The notes beneath the pieces were generated by a model that saw nothing but the letters and a program-made list of their open reading frames with translations, searched no databases and had not been told where the DNA came from. This document shows, one piece after another, positions 37,629 through 47,833 of a stretch of DNA of 64,000 nucleotides. Numbering within the stretch: the first letter of the stretch is position 1; every line of letters starts with the position of its first letter. Made by a program: the position numbers and the translations under genes. Source of the stretch: Prochlorococcus marinus CUG1415 (lineage in GTDB: Bacteria; Cyanobacteriota; Cyanobacteriia; PCC-6307; Cyanobiaceae). The stretch covers positions 124,001 through 188,000 of the forward strand of contig NZ_JAAORL010000001.1 of the NCBI RefSeq assembly GCF_017696015.1, read 5' to 3'.

Positions 37629-37907
37629 ATGCAAATGGTTGAAGAAGAAGTAAACAACATTGATATGATGGGTCTCTCAACAAGAGAGATGGAAATCATT
37701 GATCTCGTAGCTGATGGGCTTACAAATCAAGAAATTGCAGTAAAACTTACTATTAGTAAAAGAACTGTTGATAATCATGTCAGTAATATGTTTACAAAAA
37801 CAGGTTCAAAAAATAGAGTAGCACTTTTGAATTGGGCAATGGATCATGGAAAGATTTGTAGAGATGGATTTAATTGTTGTTCCCTCCCAGATTCTGATCA
37901 AGATTAG
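37629..37907 (+). CDS. pedR: Small LuxR-type regulator, PedR-like
   Basis: A 92-residue stand-alone LuxR/NarL helix-turn-helix. LSTREMEIIDLVADGLTNQE and IAVKLTISKRTVDNHVSNMF make up the whole core. There is no receiver domain. The C-terminus carries three cysteines (KICRDGFNCCSLP). Small cyanobacterial PedR regulators respond to photosynthetic electron flow through a conserved cysteine, and this fits size and pattern. The tail overlaps the convergent 61-aa gene by 38 nt. Confidence 0.82.
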   Translation: MQMVEEEVNNIDMMGLSTREMEIIDLVADGLTNQEIAVKLTISKRTVDNHVSNMFTKTGSKNRVALLNWAMDHGKICRDGFNCCSLPDSDQD

Positions 37908-38055
37908 TAGCCATTGATTTTTTTGTACTACTAGTTAAATCCATTAAACAATAATTTGCAGAACCTAAGTCGAAGAGTTCAGCATATGCAATGCAAGCAT
38001 CTTTATCTGAATCAGAAAATCTCAATATTCCTTCTTTGTCGTAAAGACCATACAT
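37870..38055 (-). CDS. Small conserved protein, 61 aa
   Basis: Begins MYGLYDKEGILRFSDSDKDA then CIAYAELFDLGSANYCLMDL, a pattern I associate with short cyanobacterial proteins of unknown function. It is acidic, without membrane segment. It overlaps the end of the PedR-like gene by 38 nt on the opposite strand; only the last residues, which are low in information, lie in the overlap. Confidence 0.75.
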   Translation of the reverse strand: MYGLYDKEGILRFSDSDKDACIAYAELFDLGSANYCLMDLTSSTKKSMATNLDQNLGGNNN

Positions 38056-38116
38056 TTGATAAAAATATATTTTATTGAAATATAAAGAAAATATAAAGGA
38101 AAGGTGGTTGATTTGG

Positions 38117-38614
38117 CTAGTTATTTTTTTGAGTTGTTAAATAGTTATCCTTCCATTTTGAAAAAGGTTTGTTAGTAAGACTGAAATTAGAGTAATGTTT
38201 TAGCCCAGTAATTTCTTTTGATATGAAAGATGGAAGACTTAACTCTTCCTCTTCCTTGGAAAGTTCAATTTCGGCAATTTCAAGTGGATAATTCTTTTCT
38301 TTAAAGCAATCTATAATCCAAGATTTTTTTTCAACTTCTAAAAAGAATCTTTCTTTTTTGATTGTATTTGAAAGATTTGACATTATTGCTTCTCCATCTT
38401 TTCGTGGAATGGAGTATTCAAATTCAAAGTTCGTAAAGCTTTCGATATGTTTTTTGAGTGCAATTTTAAAGTCTTTGCCTGTAAACCTTATCCTGACAAT
38501 CCAATCATCTAAGCTTTTTGATAAATAGCCTTGTTCAATAAAAATTTTTTTGGTGATGAATTCTTTCCAATTATCATTTTTTATAAGAAATCGTCTTTCT
38601 ATTTCTAAGGCCAT
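38117..38614 (-). CDS. CYTH-domain protein
   Basis: A 165-residue triphosphate tunnel enzyme. The CYTH signature ExExK appears as LEIERRFLIKN at the start. Beta-strand motifs follow: IEQGYLSKS, WIVRIRFTGKDFKIALKK and FFLEVEKKSWIIDCF, LEIAEIELS. Bacterial relatives hydrolyse inorganic triphosphate or other polyphosphates; the substrate here is unknown. The start abuts the stop of nadK, so it is an operon with nadK and the ndh genes. Confidence 0.87.
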   Translation of the reverse strand: MALEIERRFLIKNDNWKEFITKKIFIEQGYLSKSLDDWIVRIRFTGKDFKIALKKHIESFTNFEFEYSIPRKDGEAIMSNLSNTIKKERFFLEVEKKSWIIDCFKEKNYPLEIAEIELSKEEEELSLPSFISKEITGLKHYSNFSLTNKPFSKWKDNYLTTQKNN

Positions 38615-39526
38615 TTAATTTTTTGGATTTTTCAGAGATAAATCACCTTTCCAATCTAGTTTTTTAATTAAAGTATTGTAATAATTAGTGCTTTTTTTAA
38701 ACTTTATTATTTTGCAGGGTGAGTTTCCTTTTTTGATCTCACAATAATAAGTTTCCTTAATGGTCATACATTTTGAGCCGTCTCTCCATAATTTAATTTC
38801 CCCTTTACATTTCTTTACTGGTTTAATGATTACCTCACTGGTATTTGGTATAACGATTGGTCTACTAGCTAAACTCATTGGGCATATAGGGTTAATTATC
38901 ATCGCATCTATACTAGGATGGACAATTGGACCACCTGCAGCCATTGAGTATGCTGTTGAACCTGTAGATGTAGATATAATCAATCCATCACCTTTATATT
39001 CATTCACCTTCTCGTTATCTATTTCAATTTGTATTTGGTTTGTGGGAGAAATATCCTCTTCAACAGATTTAAAATAAAAATCATTTAATGCGTTGTAACT
39101 TTTTATGATTTTTTTCTCAGGACTTTTAGCACTAATACAAACATTACAATTTAATCTATTACGAAAGTCAATTATATATTCTTCGTTTTCAAGGATTTCA
39201 ATAAAAGATTTGTCAAATAGAAAATCTTTTTCTTGAGTAAGAAACCCTAAATTTCCACCAATATTAATGCTTAATAAAGGAATATCATAATCCGCCAATG
39301 CATTTGCACATTTTAGGAATGTTCCATCCCCACCAAGAACTATGCCAATATCTGGTTTTAGTTTTGAATTACAAAGATATTTTTCAATTTCATCTTTTTG
39401 GAAATCACTTTCAATCCTGTTTGATTTGATATTTTTGTCTTTAAGGACTTCTTCACAGAATGTCGAAGCCTCTAGAGCGATAGAACTATCTGAACGATAT
39501 ATAATAAGCACTAATGAAAGTTTCAT
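38615..39526 (-). CDS. nadK: NAD kinase
   Basis: Makes NADP from NAD. The 303-residue protein has the catalytic GGDGT motif ([18 protein letters not shown]), the [11 protein letters not shown] loop, and [20 protein letters not shown]. It lies 9 nt after ndhE on the same strand. The order ndhA-I-G-E-nadK-CYTH suggests one transcript joining NDH-1 and NADP supply. Length normal. Confidence 0.94.
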   Translation of the reverse strand: MKLSLVLIIYRSDSSIALEASTFCEEVLKDKNIKSNRIESDFQKDEIEKYLCNSKLKPDIGIVLGGDGTFLKCANALADYDIPLLSINIGGNLGFLTQEKDFLFDKSFIEILENEEYIIDFRNRLNCNVCISAKSPEKKIIKSYNALNDFYFKSVEEDISPTNQIQIEIDNEKVNEYKGDGLIISTSTGSTAYSMAAGGPIVHPSIDAMIINPICPMSLASRPIVIPNTSEVIIKPVKKCKGEIKLWRDGSKCMTIKETYYCEIKKGNSPCKIIKFKKSTNYYNTLIKKLDWKGDLSLKNPKN

Positions 39527-39535
39527 TTAATGCTT

Positions 39536-39856
39536 TTACCATTTTAATAAATTAAAACTTTCCATATCTACAGTTACTCTATTTCTGTAAAGAGATAACA
39601 ATATCGCTAATCCAACGGCTGCTTCTGCGGCAGCAACAGTTATAACAAAAATTGTAAAAACTTGTCCTTGAATTAAATTATTATCGATATAAGAAGAAAA
39701 AGCCATCAAGTTTATATTTACCGCATTGAGCATTAATTCAATGCTCATGAGCACTCGAACTGCATTTCTGCTATTTAATAATCCCCAAATACCAATACAA
39801 AAGAGAAGTGAAGATACTATCAAAAAAGCTTGAATAGGAATTGATTCTAAATTCAT
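39536..39856 (-). CDS. ndhE: NAD(P)H-quinone oxidoreductase subunit 4L
   Basis: A 106-residue membrane subunit (NuoK homologue) with three helices. The helix IELMLNAVNINLMAFSSY carries the conserved Glu. The second conserved Glu is in VITVAAAEAAVGLAILLSLY. It is the last ndh gene of the A-I-G-E cluster. Confidence 0.95.
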   Translation of the reverse strand: MNLESIPIQAFLIVSSLLFCIGIWGLLNSRNAVRVLMSIELMLNAVNINLMAFSSYIDNNLIQGQVFTIFVITVAAAEAAVGLAILLSLYRNRVTVDMESFNLLKW

Positions 39857-39874
39857 AAGAAGAAAGTTGAGTGG

Positions 39875-40474
39875 TTAATTTTTATTAGTAAGTAATGGTT
39901 CTGATGATTTTTCAATTAACTCTTGATCAACAGGTAATCCAGTTGAAATATCTTTATTCATGACATCTCTTCTAGCTAGAACAATAGCCCCTATCATCGC
40001 CATTAAAAGTAAAACTGAAGCTAATTCAAATGGGAGTAAATAATCACTAAATAGATGCTCACCAATCCTGATAGTTGATTCTTCTCCTATAGAGTTTTGA
40101 GGGCTTGCTAGGCTCCATACATTTGTCAAGTCAACTCTTATTAAAAGGCTTAGTAGGGTTAAGCATATCGATGTTGATATGATTCTTCTTGATTTAATAT
40201 CATTGATAGGTTTTAAATCTTCTTGTTTATTGACTAACATTATCGCAAAAATTATTAATACATTCACTGCACCGACATAAACTAAAACTTGTGCTGCAGC
40301 AACAAAACTTGCATTTAAAAGTAAATATAATCCTGCAACACTCATGAAAACTCCTCCAAGCAGAAAGGCTGAATAGACAATACTTTCGAGCAATACAACA
40401 CCAAGTGCTCCAATCAGAACAACTAAAGATAGAACTGTAAAACAAATAATTTGAGTTGTTATTGCAATGGACAT
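39875..40474 (-). CDS. ndhG: NAD(P)H-quinone oxidoreductase subunit 6
   Basis: A 199-residue membrane subunit (NuoJ homologue) with about five helices. Conserved stretch VAAAQVLVYVGAVNVLIIFAI is followed by MLVNKQ, and LLMAMIGAIVLARRDVM near the C-terminus. It is spaced 13-18 nt from ndhI and ndhE on the same strand. Confidence 0.95.
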   Translation of the reverse strand: MSIAITTQIICFTVLSLVVLIGALGVVLLESIVYSAFLLGGVFMSVAGLYLLLNASFVAAAQVLVYVGAVNVLIIFAIMLVNKQEDLKPINDIKSRRIISTSICLTLLSLLIRVDLTNVWSLASPQNSIGEESTIRIGEHLFSDYLLPFELASVLLLMAMIGAIVLARRDVMNKDISTGLPVDQELIEKSSEPLLTNKN

Positions 40475-40487
40475 AAATTAATGGAAA

Positions 40488-41114
40488 TTAATTGTTTGGA
40501 TTAGAAATTTTATCTTTATTTTCATTGGAGGCTGGTTTCATCCAATCATAAACTTCTTCAGGTAATTTACCAACTCTAATATCTGAAGCTGGGATTTCAT
40601 GAGGGTCCATTACTCCTTTTGGGAGATAAGCAAGTTCTCTTAGTGGTTTTACTGACGGATCTGTTGTGACGTTTGTAGGGAGTCTTCCAAGTGCGATATT
40701 ATCGAAATTAAGATTGTGTCTGTCGAAAGTAGCTAATTCATATTCTTCGGTCATTGATAGACAATTAGTTGGACAATATTCAACACAATTTCCGCAAAAT
40801 ATACATACTCCAAAATCTATTGAATAATTTCTAAGTTCCTTTTTTTTTGTTTCTTTATTCATAACCCAGTCGACTACAGGCAGATTTATGGGACATACTC
40901 TTACACAAACTTCGCAAGCGATACATTTATCAAATTCATAATGTATCCTTCCTCTATATCTTTCAGAAGGTATTAGTTTTTCATATGGATATTGGACAGT
41001 AACAGGTCTTCTTCGAAGATGGTCAAAAGTTACTGATAAGCCATTATATAAGTATTTGCCAGCACTAAAAGCCTCTTTTATATAGCTATTTACTTGTTGA
41101 AGGAAATTGTTCAT
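40488..41114 (-). CDS. ndhI: NAD(P)H-quinone oxidoreductase subunit I
   Basis: A 208-residue peripheral-arm protein with two [4Fe-4S] ferredoxin motifs: [16 protein letters not shown] and [18 protein letters not shown]-terminal part [19 protein letters not shown] is typical. It lies between ndhA and ndhG. Confidence 0.96.
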   Translation of the reverse strand: MNNFLQQVNSYIKEAFSAGKYLYNGLSVTFDHLRRRPVTVQYPYEKLIPSERYRGRIHYEFDKCIACEVCVRVCPINLPVVDWVMNKETKKKELRNYSIDFGVCIFCGNCVEYCPTNCLSMTEEYELATFDRHNLNFDNIALGRLPTNVTTDPSVKPLRELAYLPKGVMDPHEIPASDIRVGKLPEEVYDWMKPASNENKDKISNPNN

Positions 41115-41182
41115 TTTGAAAAATTCACTTAGTTATTTTATTTTAGTGGATTAATGTTTAATTTAAGTATATTTACTCAAAT

Positions 41183-42301
41183 TTAGCCACCAAAGAATTG
41201 TGGAAAAGCAAGTTTTAATCCTGCAGTTATCAAAAGATTAGCAAGAGAAATTGGAAGAAGAAACTTCCATCCAAGATCTAACAGTTGATCTATTCTTACT
41301 CTAGGGGTTGTCCAACGTAATAATATTGCAATGAAAACTAAAAGATATGCTTTTAAAACAGTCATTACAATTCCTATTGATGCAGTGAAAACTTGTATGA
41401 ATGGTGTATTAATGGGCAAATTAAGTAAATTAGCTATTAATTCAACGGGAATAGGAAAACCCCATCCTCCTAAATAAAGTATTGATACCAATAATGCTGA
41501 AAGAATTAGATTAATGTAGCTACCAAGGTAGAACAAAGCGAATTTCATTCCTGCATATTCCGTTTGATATCCTGCAACTAATTCTTCTTCAGCTTCGGGC
41601 AAGTCAAATGGAAGTCGTTCACATTCTGCAAGAGCACAAATCCAAAAGACTATAAAACCAACTGGTTGTCTCCAAATATTCCAACTAAGGATTCCAGCCC
41701 CACTTTGTTGGTTAACTATGTCAATAGTACTTAGAGAATTTGTCATTAGGACAATAGCCAGTACAGATAAAGCTAAAGGTATTTCGTAACTTATAGATTG
41801 AGCAGCTGCTCTTAATCCCCCTAATAATGAATATTTATTATTTGATGCATATCCGCTCATAAGTAGTCCAATTGGCTGGATACTGCTTAAAGCAATCCAT
41901 AGGAAAATTCCAATACCAACGTTACTTATAAGAAGGTTTTGTCCAAAAGGAACAATTAGCCAGGAGAGAATCACTGGGACAAGTACTAAAATAGGTCCTG
42001 CAGTGAAGAGAATCCCATCTGCTTTAGCCGGAATAATATCCTCTTTGACCAGTAACTTAAGACCGTCTGCAATTGGTTGGAGTACACCAAGTGCTCCTGC
42101 ATATTCGGGGCCTATTCTTTGTTGAGCAGCAGCAGATATCTTTCTTTCAAGCCAAACTGTTACTAAAACTCCAACAACTGCTGCAACTAAAACTAAGAGC
42201 ATAGGTAGAGGGAGCCAAATTATATGCGCGATCTCACTAGAAATGCCAAAACCTTTTAAGAATTCATTAAAACTATATTCGAGATCTAATCCGTATTCCA
42301 A
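41183..42301 (-). CDS. ndhA: NAD(P)H-quinone oxidoreductase subunit 1
   Basis: A 372-residue membrane subunit (NuoH homologue) that links the membrane and peripheral arms and helps form the quinone site. It has about eight helices with [39 protein letters not shown] and [20 protein letters not shown]. It is the first gene of ndhA-I-G-E; gltA lies 75 nt upstream. Confidence 0.96.
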   Translation of the reverse strand: MEYGLDLEYSFNEFLKGFGISSEIAHIIWLPLPMLLVLVAAVVGVLVTVWLERKISAAAQQRIGPEYAGALGVLQPIADGLKLLVKEDIIPAKADGILFTAGPILVLVPVILSWLIVPFGQNLLISNVGIGIFLWIALSSIQPIGLLMSGYASNNKYSLLGGLRAAAQSISYEIPLALSVLAIVLMTNSLSTIDIVNQQSGAGILSWNIWRQPVGFIVFWICALAECERLPFDLPEAEEELVAGYQTEYAGMKFALFYLGSYINLILSALLVSILYLGGWGFPIPVELIANLLNLPINTPFIQVFTASIGIVMTVLKAYLLVFIAILLRWTTPRVRIDQLLDLGWKFLLPISLANLLITAGLKLAFPQFFGG

Positions 42302-42376
42302 AATTTTGATGTTATTTACTTAATACATTAACTCTTCACAAACGATATGTGTGTTTTTTATGAAAAGCTGCAAATA

Positions 42377-43522
42377 TTATTCTCTATTTTCTAAGCTGAT
42401 CCATTCCCTTGGAGCTGAACCAGTATAGATTTGAGATGGTCTAAAAATTCTATTTGCTCCAAGTTGCTCTCTCCAATGAGCTAACCAGCCAGCAACTCTA
42501 GATATGGCAAAAATTGGAGTAAATAAATCACGAGGAATACCAAGTTTCCTATAAACAAGACCGGAATAAAAGTCTACGTTAGGAAATATACCCTTTGGGC
42601 CAAGTCTTGGTATTGCTTCTGCTTCTAATGATTTGGCAACTTCATACATTTCATCTGCTCCAAATCTAATAAAAAGTTCTTCTGCTAGTTTTTGAAGAAT
42701 AATTGCTCTTGGATCTTTGACTTTATATTCCCTATGACCAAAGCCCATTATCTTACTTTTGTGTTTTATTGCGTTATCCAAAAAAGAAGCTGCATTTTCT
42801 GGGGTTTGGATTTCTTCTAACATCGCGATCACATCTTCATTAGCTCCTCCATGAAGCGGGCCAGCCAAAGTTCCTACTGCAGAAGCTATGACAGCATATG
42901 GATCTGTAAGAGTGCTTGCAGTCACTCTAGCGCTAAATGTACTGGCGTTTAAACTATGTTCGGCATGTAGAATTAAACACCTATCAAAAACTTTTGCAGC
43001 TATCGGATCTTGTTCTTTTTCAGTAAGCATGTAAAGAAAATTTGAGGAGTATGTTAAATCATCTCGAGGTTGAATAGGGTCTTGTCCTTTTCTAATAAGT
43101 TGAAAAGCGGCAATCATTGTGGGTATTTTTGCTATAAGTCTTATCACTGCGTTGTAGATGTAATTAGGATCATCTATTGCTCTACGTGAATAGAAAAGGC
43201 CTAAGGAAGCTGCACTAGACTGAAGAGCGTCCATAGGATGACCTGTCGCAGGGAAACATTTCATCATATCTCTGACTCTAAAACTTAACCTGCGATGCAT
43301 CTGAACTTCTAGTTCAAAATCTCTAAGTTGAGTAGCTGTAGGTAATTCACCCCAAATCAATAAATAAGCAGTTTCTAAAAAACTGCTTTTTTTGGAAAGT
43401 TCTTCTATGGAGTAGCCTCGATACAATAATTGACCTTTGTTGCCGTCAATATCACAGATAGATGAATTAGTAACTGGGACACCCTCTAATCCTGGTTTTA
43501 AAATTATTTTGTTGTTATCCAA
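42377..43522 (-). CDS. gltA: Citrate synthase
   Basis: Condenses acetyl-CoA and oxaloacetate, entry to the incomplete TCA cycle. The 381-residue protein has catalytic His in LHAEHSLNASTFSARV, GPLHGGANEDVIAML and the IMGFGHREYKVKDPRA motif with the active Asp region. It is upstream of ndhA on the same strand. Confidence 0.95.
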   Translation of the reverse strand: MDNNKIILKPGLEGVPVTNSSICDIDGNKGQLLYRGYSIEELSKKSSFLETAYLLIWGELPTATQLRDFELEVQMHRRLSFRVRDMMKCFPATGHPMDALQSSAASLGLFYSRRAIDDPNYIYNAVIRLIAKIPTMIAAFQLIRKGQDPIQPRDDLTYSSNFLYMLTEKEQDPIAAKVFDRCLILHAEHSLNASTFSARVTASTLTDPYAVIASAVGTLAGPLHGGANEDVIAMLEEIQTPENAASFLDNAIKHKSKIMGFGHREYKVKDPRAIILQKLAEELFIRFGADEMYEVAKSLEAEAIPRLGPKGIFPNVDFYSGLVYRKLGIPRDLFTPIFAISRVAGWLAHWREQLGANRIFRPSQIYTGSAPREWISLENRE

Positions 43523-43646
43523 TTTCTTAATGCAATATCAAATACTTATAGAACAAAGATAGTCAAATAATTTTTAATTAACCACAAATTATTAAATTCT
43601 AGAAAATATAAATTGATTCTTTTTTGAGTTTATTTGAATAAAATTA

Positions 43647-45113
43647 TTAAAGTATTTTTAAACTGATTTCTTTATAAAAAATTGGATTTTTTTCAGGAAT
43701 AGATTGTTTTAATATTTCTAGAAATTCATTATTTGATATTTTAAAAATATTTCTAATAAGAAAATTCAGATCTTCCAAATCAGGCAAATATTCAATTTTA
43801 TTAGAATTTGCCCCTTTGATATCAACGTTTGCAAAAAGAAAAGAAGATTTATCTTTCTTACTTTTTAGGTTAAAAAATTTCTTTGAGATTGCTTCTAGTT
43901 TTTTAACATCAATTAAATAATTACTGATGGTTTGTAAACCTGCTGAATCTACTGAATAGATATTTTCATAAGTTAATTGTTTTATTACATCATTTTTTTC
44001 TTCAAGAATATCTTTAGAATATATCGAGTAAATATCATCATTTTGTCTCAATGTATATTTGTTGAAATCTTTTAGTGTTTTCATATCACTTAAATCAAGT
44101 TGATCTTCATTATCTTTCTCAAATGTGATAAGCCAATCTTTACTGGAATTGAGAATTAAAATATTTTGATCTGCTTTTTGATTAAACTCTTCAAGAAAAC
44201 TGTTTTCAAAATCATTTATTAAAGGTTTTAGATATTTTTCAAAGTTTTTTAAATCACTAAAAAGTGAAACTTGAGGATTATCTTTATTACTATTATCTTT
44301 ATATATTAGGTTATCGTAAGCAGAAATATCAAGATTTTTTTTATTATTTAGTAAATATGATTTTAAAATTAAATGTTTATTTTTTAAGTGAAATGTTGTA
44401 GCTATAAAGTCTTCATTCCTCTCTGGAAAAATTTCATTATTAGAAAATATACTTTTTCCAAAATTTTCTGCGAATAATATATTTTTCTCGTTTTTAAGTC
44501 CTGAAATTTCTTTTTTATATTTTGATTTTTTATCTTTTAAAGCATCAATATTATGAAAACAATTTAAAATTAATTTCTTATTGGATGAAGCAATAATATA
44601 ATCATCCTCAGTATGATAAATATAGTTAAGATAATTTAGTTTATTTTCTCTATTAATTTTAATTATTTCATTAGGCTGATCAATTTTATTAGATAGATGC
44701 AATATATCATCTAAGTTTTTTTCTGGCTTAATTTTGAAAACTATTAAAATATCATCTTTAAACTTTTTTTTATTTTCAGAAGTTGAGATTAATAGTTCGT
44801 TATTATAAATATCTTCTAATTTATTGTTGCCTAGATCTATACCTAAGTAATCTAATACAGAATTTTCTATTGAAATCAATTTATCTTGATTTTTTAGATT
44901 TTTATCTTTTTCAATATTATTAGTAAGATTCGAAATATCGAAATTTGAAATGAATAATAATTTATTATCTTCTGGTAAATAGTTTAATATATTTAGTTGC
45001 TCAATATTTGTAGTTTGCTGCTTATTTTTATTAGTAGAAATTTTTTTAAAACTAAAAAAAAGTAATAAAGATAATAATAGTATTATTGCTACTACTTTAA
45101 CTTTCATTATCAA
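43647..45113 (-). CDS. DUF3352-like exported or membrane-anchored protein
   Basis: A 488-residue protein. It has an N-terminal hydrophobic helix (VVAIILLLSLLLFFSFKK, residues 7-24), then a Lys/Asn/Asp-rich domain (LNILNYLPEDNKLLFISNFD, SVLDYLGIDLGNNKLEDIYN). The pattern resembles DUF3352 proteins. It uses very AT-rich codons and evolves fast. Likely anchored with its bulk outside the cytoplasm; function unknown. Divergent from the rhodanese gene. Confidence 0.72.
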   Translation of the reverse strand: MIMKVKVVAIILLLSLLLFFSFKKISTNKNKQQTTNIEQLNILNYLPEDNKLLFISNFDISNLTNNIEKDKNLKNQDKLISIENSVLDYLGIDLGNNKLEDIYNNELLISTSENKKKFKDDILIVFKIKPEKNLDDILHLSNKIDQPNEIIKINRENKLNYLNYIYHTEDDYIIASSNKKLILNCFHNIDALKDKKSKYKKEISGLKNEKNILFAENFGKSIFSNNEIFPERNEDFIATTFHLKNKHLILKSYLLNNKKNLDISAYDNLIYKDNSNKDNPQVSLFSDLKNFEKYLKPLINDFENSFLEEFNQKADQNILILNSSKDWLITFEKDNEDQLDLSDMKTLKDFNKYTLRQNDDIYSIYSKDILEEKNDVIKQLTYENIYSVDSAGLQTISNYLIDVKKLEAISKKFFNLKSKKDKSSFLFANVDIKGANSNKIEYLPDLEDLNFLIRNIFKISNNEFLEILKQSIPEKNPIFYKEISLKIL

Positions 45114-45190
45114 TGTTTATTTTTATTGTTAACAATAAATTTACTCATGCAACTTAATTTATTAAATTGTAAATAACACATCATTTATCC

Positions 45191-45547
45191 TTGCAATTGG
45201 GAAATTATCCAAAATCTATAAATGCTTCTAGTCTCAATGATTGGTTTAATTCTGAGAACGAAAATCCAGTCTTAATTGATGTAAGAGAACAGTCAGAGCT
45301 TGAAATAGCTTGTTTCTCAAAAGACTTTTTACATATACCAATTAGTAAAGTCACATGTGAATACGTTGAAGAAATATTTGCTGGTTTATTAGACAGGGAA
45401 ATCGTTGTTACCTGTCATGCAGGAATAAGAAGTTATAACTTTTGTCAATGGTCCTTAGATAATAATATTGTGAGCGAAATATGGAATTTGGAGGAGGGTA
45501 TTGATGGATGGAGTAGATATATTGATCCATCAATTCCTAGATATTGA
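45191..45547 (+). CDS. Rhodanese-domain protein
   Basis: A 118-residue single-domain sulfurtransferase-like protein. The active-site Cys is in IVVTCHAGIRSYNFC, and the domain entry is NPVLIDVREQSELE. The start is TTG at 45191 (QLGNYPKSINASS). Its last base abuts the trpB stop on the other strand. The sulfur donor and acceptor are unknown. Confidence 0.87.
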   Translation: MQLGNYPKSINASSLNDWFNSENENPVLIDVREQSELEIACFSKDFLHIPISKVTCEYVEEIFAGLLDREIVVTCHAGIRSYNFCQWSLDNNIVSEIWNLEEGIDGWSRYIDPSIPRY

Positions 45548-46792
45548 TTAAATCTCTAATGAAGATGCAACAGTGTTAACATCTTTGTCACCTCTTCCAG
45601 AGCAATTGATAACTATATGAGTATCTTTCTCAAGAGTAGGGCATAATTTATCTAACCAAGCAAAGGCATGGGAGGTTTCAAGTGCTGGTATGATTCCTTC
45701 AAGTTCACTAACAAGTCTCAAAGCATCTAGAGCTTCTTGATCTGTAACTGCTCCATATTCTGCTCTACCTATATCTTTTAAATGGCTATGTTCAGGCCCT
45801 ACTCCAGGGTAATCTAAACCTGCACTAATGGAGTGGGCCTCTTGTACTTGACCATTATCATCTTGTAACAGAAGACTCATGGATCCATGCAAAATTCCAA
45901 CTGATCCTTTAGTGATAGTTGCAGCGTGTTTATCAGTATCAACTCCGCTTCCTGCGGCTTCAACTCCAATTAGGCGTACAGATGATTCTTTAACGAAAGG
46001 ATGGAAAAGGCCCATTGCATTTGATCCCCCACCTACACAAGCAAGTAAAATATCGGGTAAAGATCCAAACGATTCCAGGCATTGTTTCTTAGTTTCTTCT
46101 CCAATAACTGCATGAAAATCTCTCACAATCTTTGGGAAAGGGTGTGGGCCCGCAACAGATCCTAAAATGTAGTGAGTGGTTTCTACATTAGAAACCCAAT
46201 CTCTAATAGCTTCACTAGTGGCATCTTTAAGTGTTGCAGTTCCAGAATTTACAACCTTAACTTCAGCTCCTAGCAGTTTCATTCGAAAGACATTGAGGGA
46301 TTGCCTTTTTATATCCTCAGCACCCATATAGATAATACATTTCAAGCCAAATCTCGCACAAACAGTAGCCGTAGCAACTCCATGTTGACCTGCTCCAGTT
46401 TCCGCAATTATTCTTTTCTTACCCATTCTTATTGCTAATAAAGCTTGTCCAAGGGCATTATTAATTTTGTGAGCACCAGTATGATTTAAATCTTCTCTTT
46501 TAAGCCATATTCTTACATTTGCTTGTTTAGTTGTGTAATGTTCAGTAAGTCTTTTGGCTTCATAAAGTGGTGTTTCTCTTCCTACATAAGTCTTAAGTAG
46601 ATGATTTAATTCTTTTACAAAATGTTTATCTTTCCATGCATTTGATGCAGCTGCTTCAAGCTCAAAAAGAGCAGGCATTAGTGTTTCAGGAACATATTGA
46701 CCACCATATTTTCCAAATCTTCCCTCTTTGGAGGGTTGATTTAAATCTTCATTTGTATAATTTTGATCTTGGCGAGAAAATGTACTTACCAC
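45548..46792 (-). CDS. trpB: Tryptophan synthase beta chain
   Basis: A PLP enzyme that joins indole and serine. The 414-residue protein has the PLP lysine in [34 protein letters not shown], the phosphate loop [12 protein letters not shown] and terminal [10 protein letters not shown]. The N-terminus [20 protein letters not shown] is canonical. trpA is not adjacent. Divergent from the SUI1-like gene. Confidence 0.96.
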   Translation of the reverse strand: MVSTFSRQDQNYTNEDLNQPSKEGRFGKYGGQYVPETLMPALFELEAAASNAWKDKHFVKELNHLLKTYVGRETPLYEAKRLTEHYTTKQANVRIWLKREDLNHTGAHKINNALGQALLAIRMGKKRIIAETGAGQHGVATATVCARFGLKCIIYMGAEDIKRQSLNVFRMKLLGAEVKVVNSGTATLKDATSEAIRDWVSNVETTHYILGSVAGPHPFPKIVRDFHAVIGEETKKQCLESFGSLPDILLACVGGGSNAMGLFHPFVKESSVRLIGVEAAGSGVDTDKHAATITKGSVGILHGSMSLLLQDDNGQVQEAHSISAGLDYPGVGPEHSHLKDIGRAEYGAVTDQEALDALRLVSELEGIIPALETSHAFAWLDKLCPTLEKDTHIVINCSGRGDKDVNTVASSLEI

Positions 46793-46840
46793 TTTGTCTA
46801 TAGAATAAGTATTAACTAACTATAGATTATATTGAAAATA

Positions 46841-47152
46841 ATGGGAAAAAAGAATTGGATCGAATTTGATAATCATGAAAATAAACCTGAAGAAACAGCT
46901 AAGGTAGATACTTTTATAAAAAGAGCAAAAATAAATATTTCAAAACAAAAGAAAGGTAAAAAGGGCAAGACGATAACTTTAATAAAAGGTTTAGGAATCG
47001 AGGATGAAATCTTCTTAAAAGAATTGCTTAAAAAAATTAAAGTTTTTTGTGGTACTGGAGGGACATTAATTGAAAGTAATATCCAGTTACAGGGTGATAT
47101 GGTATCGAAATCAATTGAGTTTCTTCGTAAAGAGGGATTTCATAATTTATGA
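46841..47152 (+). CDS. SUI1/eIF1-type translation factor (YciH family)
   Basis: A 103-residue protein starting at ATG 46841 (MGKKNWIEF), preferred over TTG at 46832. It has a basic linker (KISKQKKGKKGK; INISKQ before it) and the SUI1 core (TLIKGLGIEDEIFLKELLKK, FCGTGGTLIESNIQLQGD). Bacterial SUI1 proteins may affect start-codon selection, but the role is not settled. It lies just before cysC. Confidence 0.9.
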   Translation: MGKKNWIEFDNHENKPEETAKVDTFIKRAKINISKQKKGKKGKTITLIKGLGIEDEIFLKELLKKIKVFCGTGGTLIESNIQLQGDMVSKSIEFLRKEGFHNL

Positions 47153-47182
47153 AGCAAGGGTTAAGATAGGTTTTTAAATTTG

Positions 47183-47818
47183 ATGATGCAAAAAATGAAA
47201 GAACAAGATCAAACAAATTCAACCAATATAAAGTGGCACAATTTAACTATTGATAGAGATAAGTTAGAGAAAATGAGAGGTCATAAAGGAATGGTTATTT
47301 GGTTTACAGGTTTATCAGGCTCTGGTAAAAGTACTTTGGCCAACGCTTTAAATGAAGTTTTACACTTAGATGGTTTTTCAACTTACGTGTTGGATGGAGA
47401 TAATATAAGGCACGGTTTATGTAAAGATCTTGGGTTTTCCGATGAAGATAGAGAAGAAAATATAAGAAGAATTGGAGAAGTTGCAAATTTATTTATGCAT
47501 GCTGGGATAATAACTATTACAGCATTCGTTTCACCATTTATTAGCGATAGAGATAAGGTGAGAAAAATTATTGGATCTAAAGATTTTATTGAAGTTTATT
47601 GTGCTGCAGATATCAAAGTTTGCGAAAACCGCGATACTAAGGGTCTTTACAAGAAAGCTCGTTTGGGTGAAATTAAGGATTTTACAGGGATTTCTAGTCC
47701 ATATGAAGCTCCTCATAATCCAGAAATTGTTGTTGATACAGGTACATTAGATTTAAAGGATTCGGTTGAAAAAGTTATAAACTATCTTAGAGACGAAAAC
47801 TTCCTTAAAAAGGGCTAA
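47183..47818 (+). CDS. cysC: Adenylylsulfate kinase
   Basis: Phosphorylates APS to PAPS. The protein has Walker A WFTGLSGSGKSTLANAL, DGDNIRHGLCKDLGFS and the FISDRDKVR region. Starts at 47183, 47186 and 47195 are all ATG in frame; family resemblance begins near the last (MKEQDQTNSTNIKWHN), so the true start may be 47195. It follows the SUI1-type gene by 30 nt. Confidence 0.93.
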   Translation: MMQKMKEQDQTNSTNIKWHNLTIDRDKLEKMRGHKGMVIWFTGLSGSGKSTLANALNEVLHLDGFSTYVLDGDNIRHGLCKDLGFSDEDREENIRRIGEVANLFMHAGIITITAFVSPFISDRDKVRKIIGSKDFIEVYCAADIKVCENRDTKGLYKKARLGEIKDFTGISSPYEAPHNPEIVVDTGTLDLKDSVEKVINYLRDENFLKKG

Positions 47819-47833
47819 TAAAAAAATATAAGT

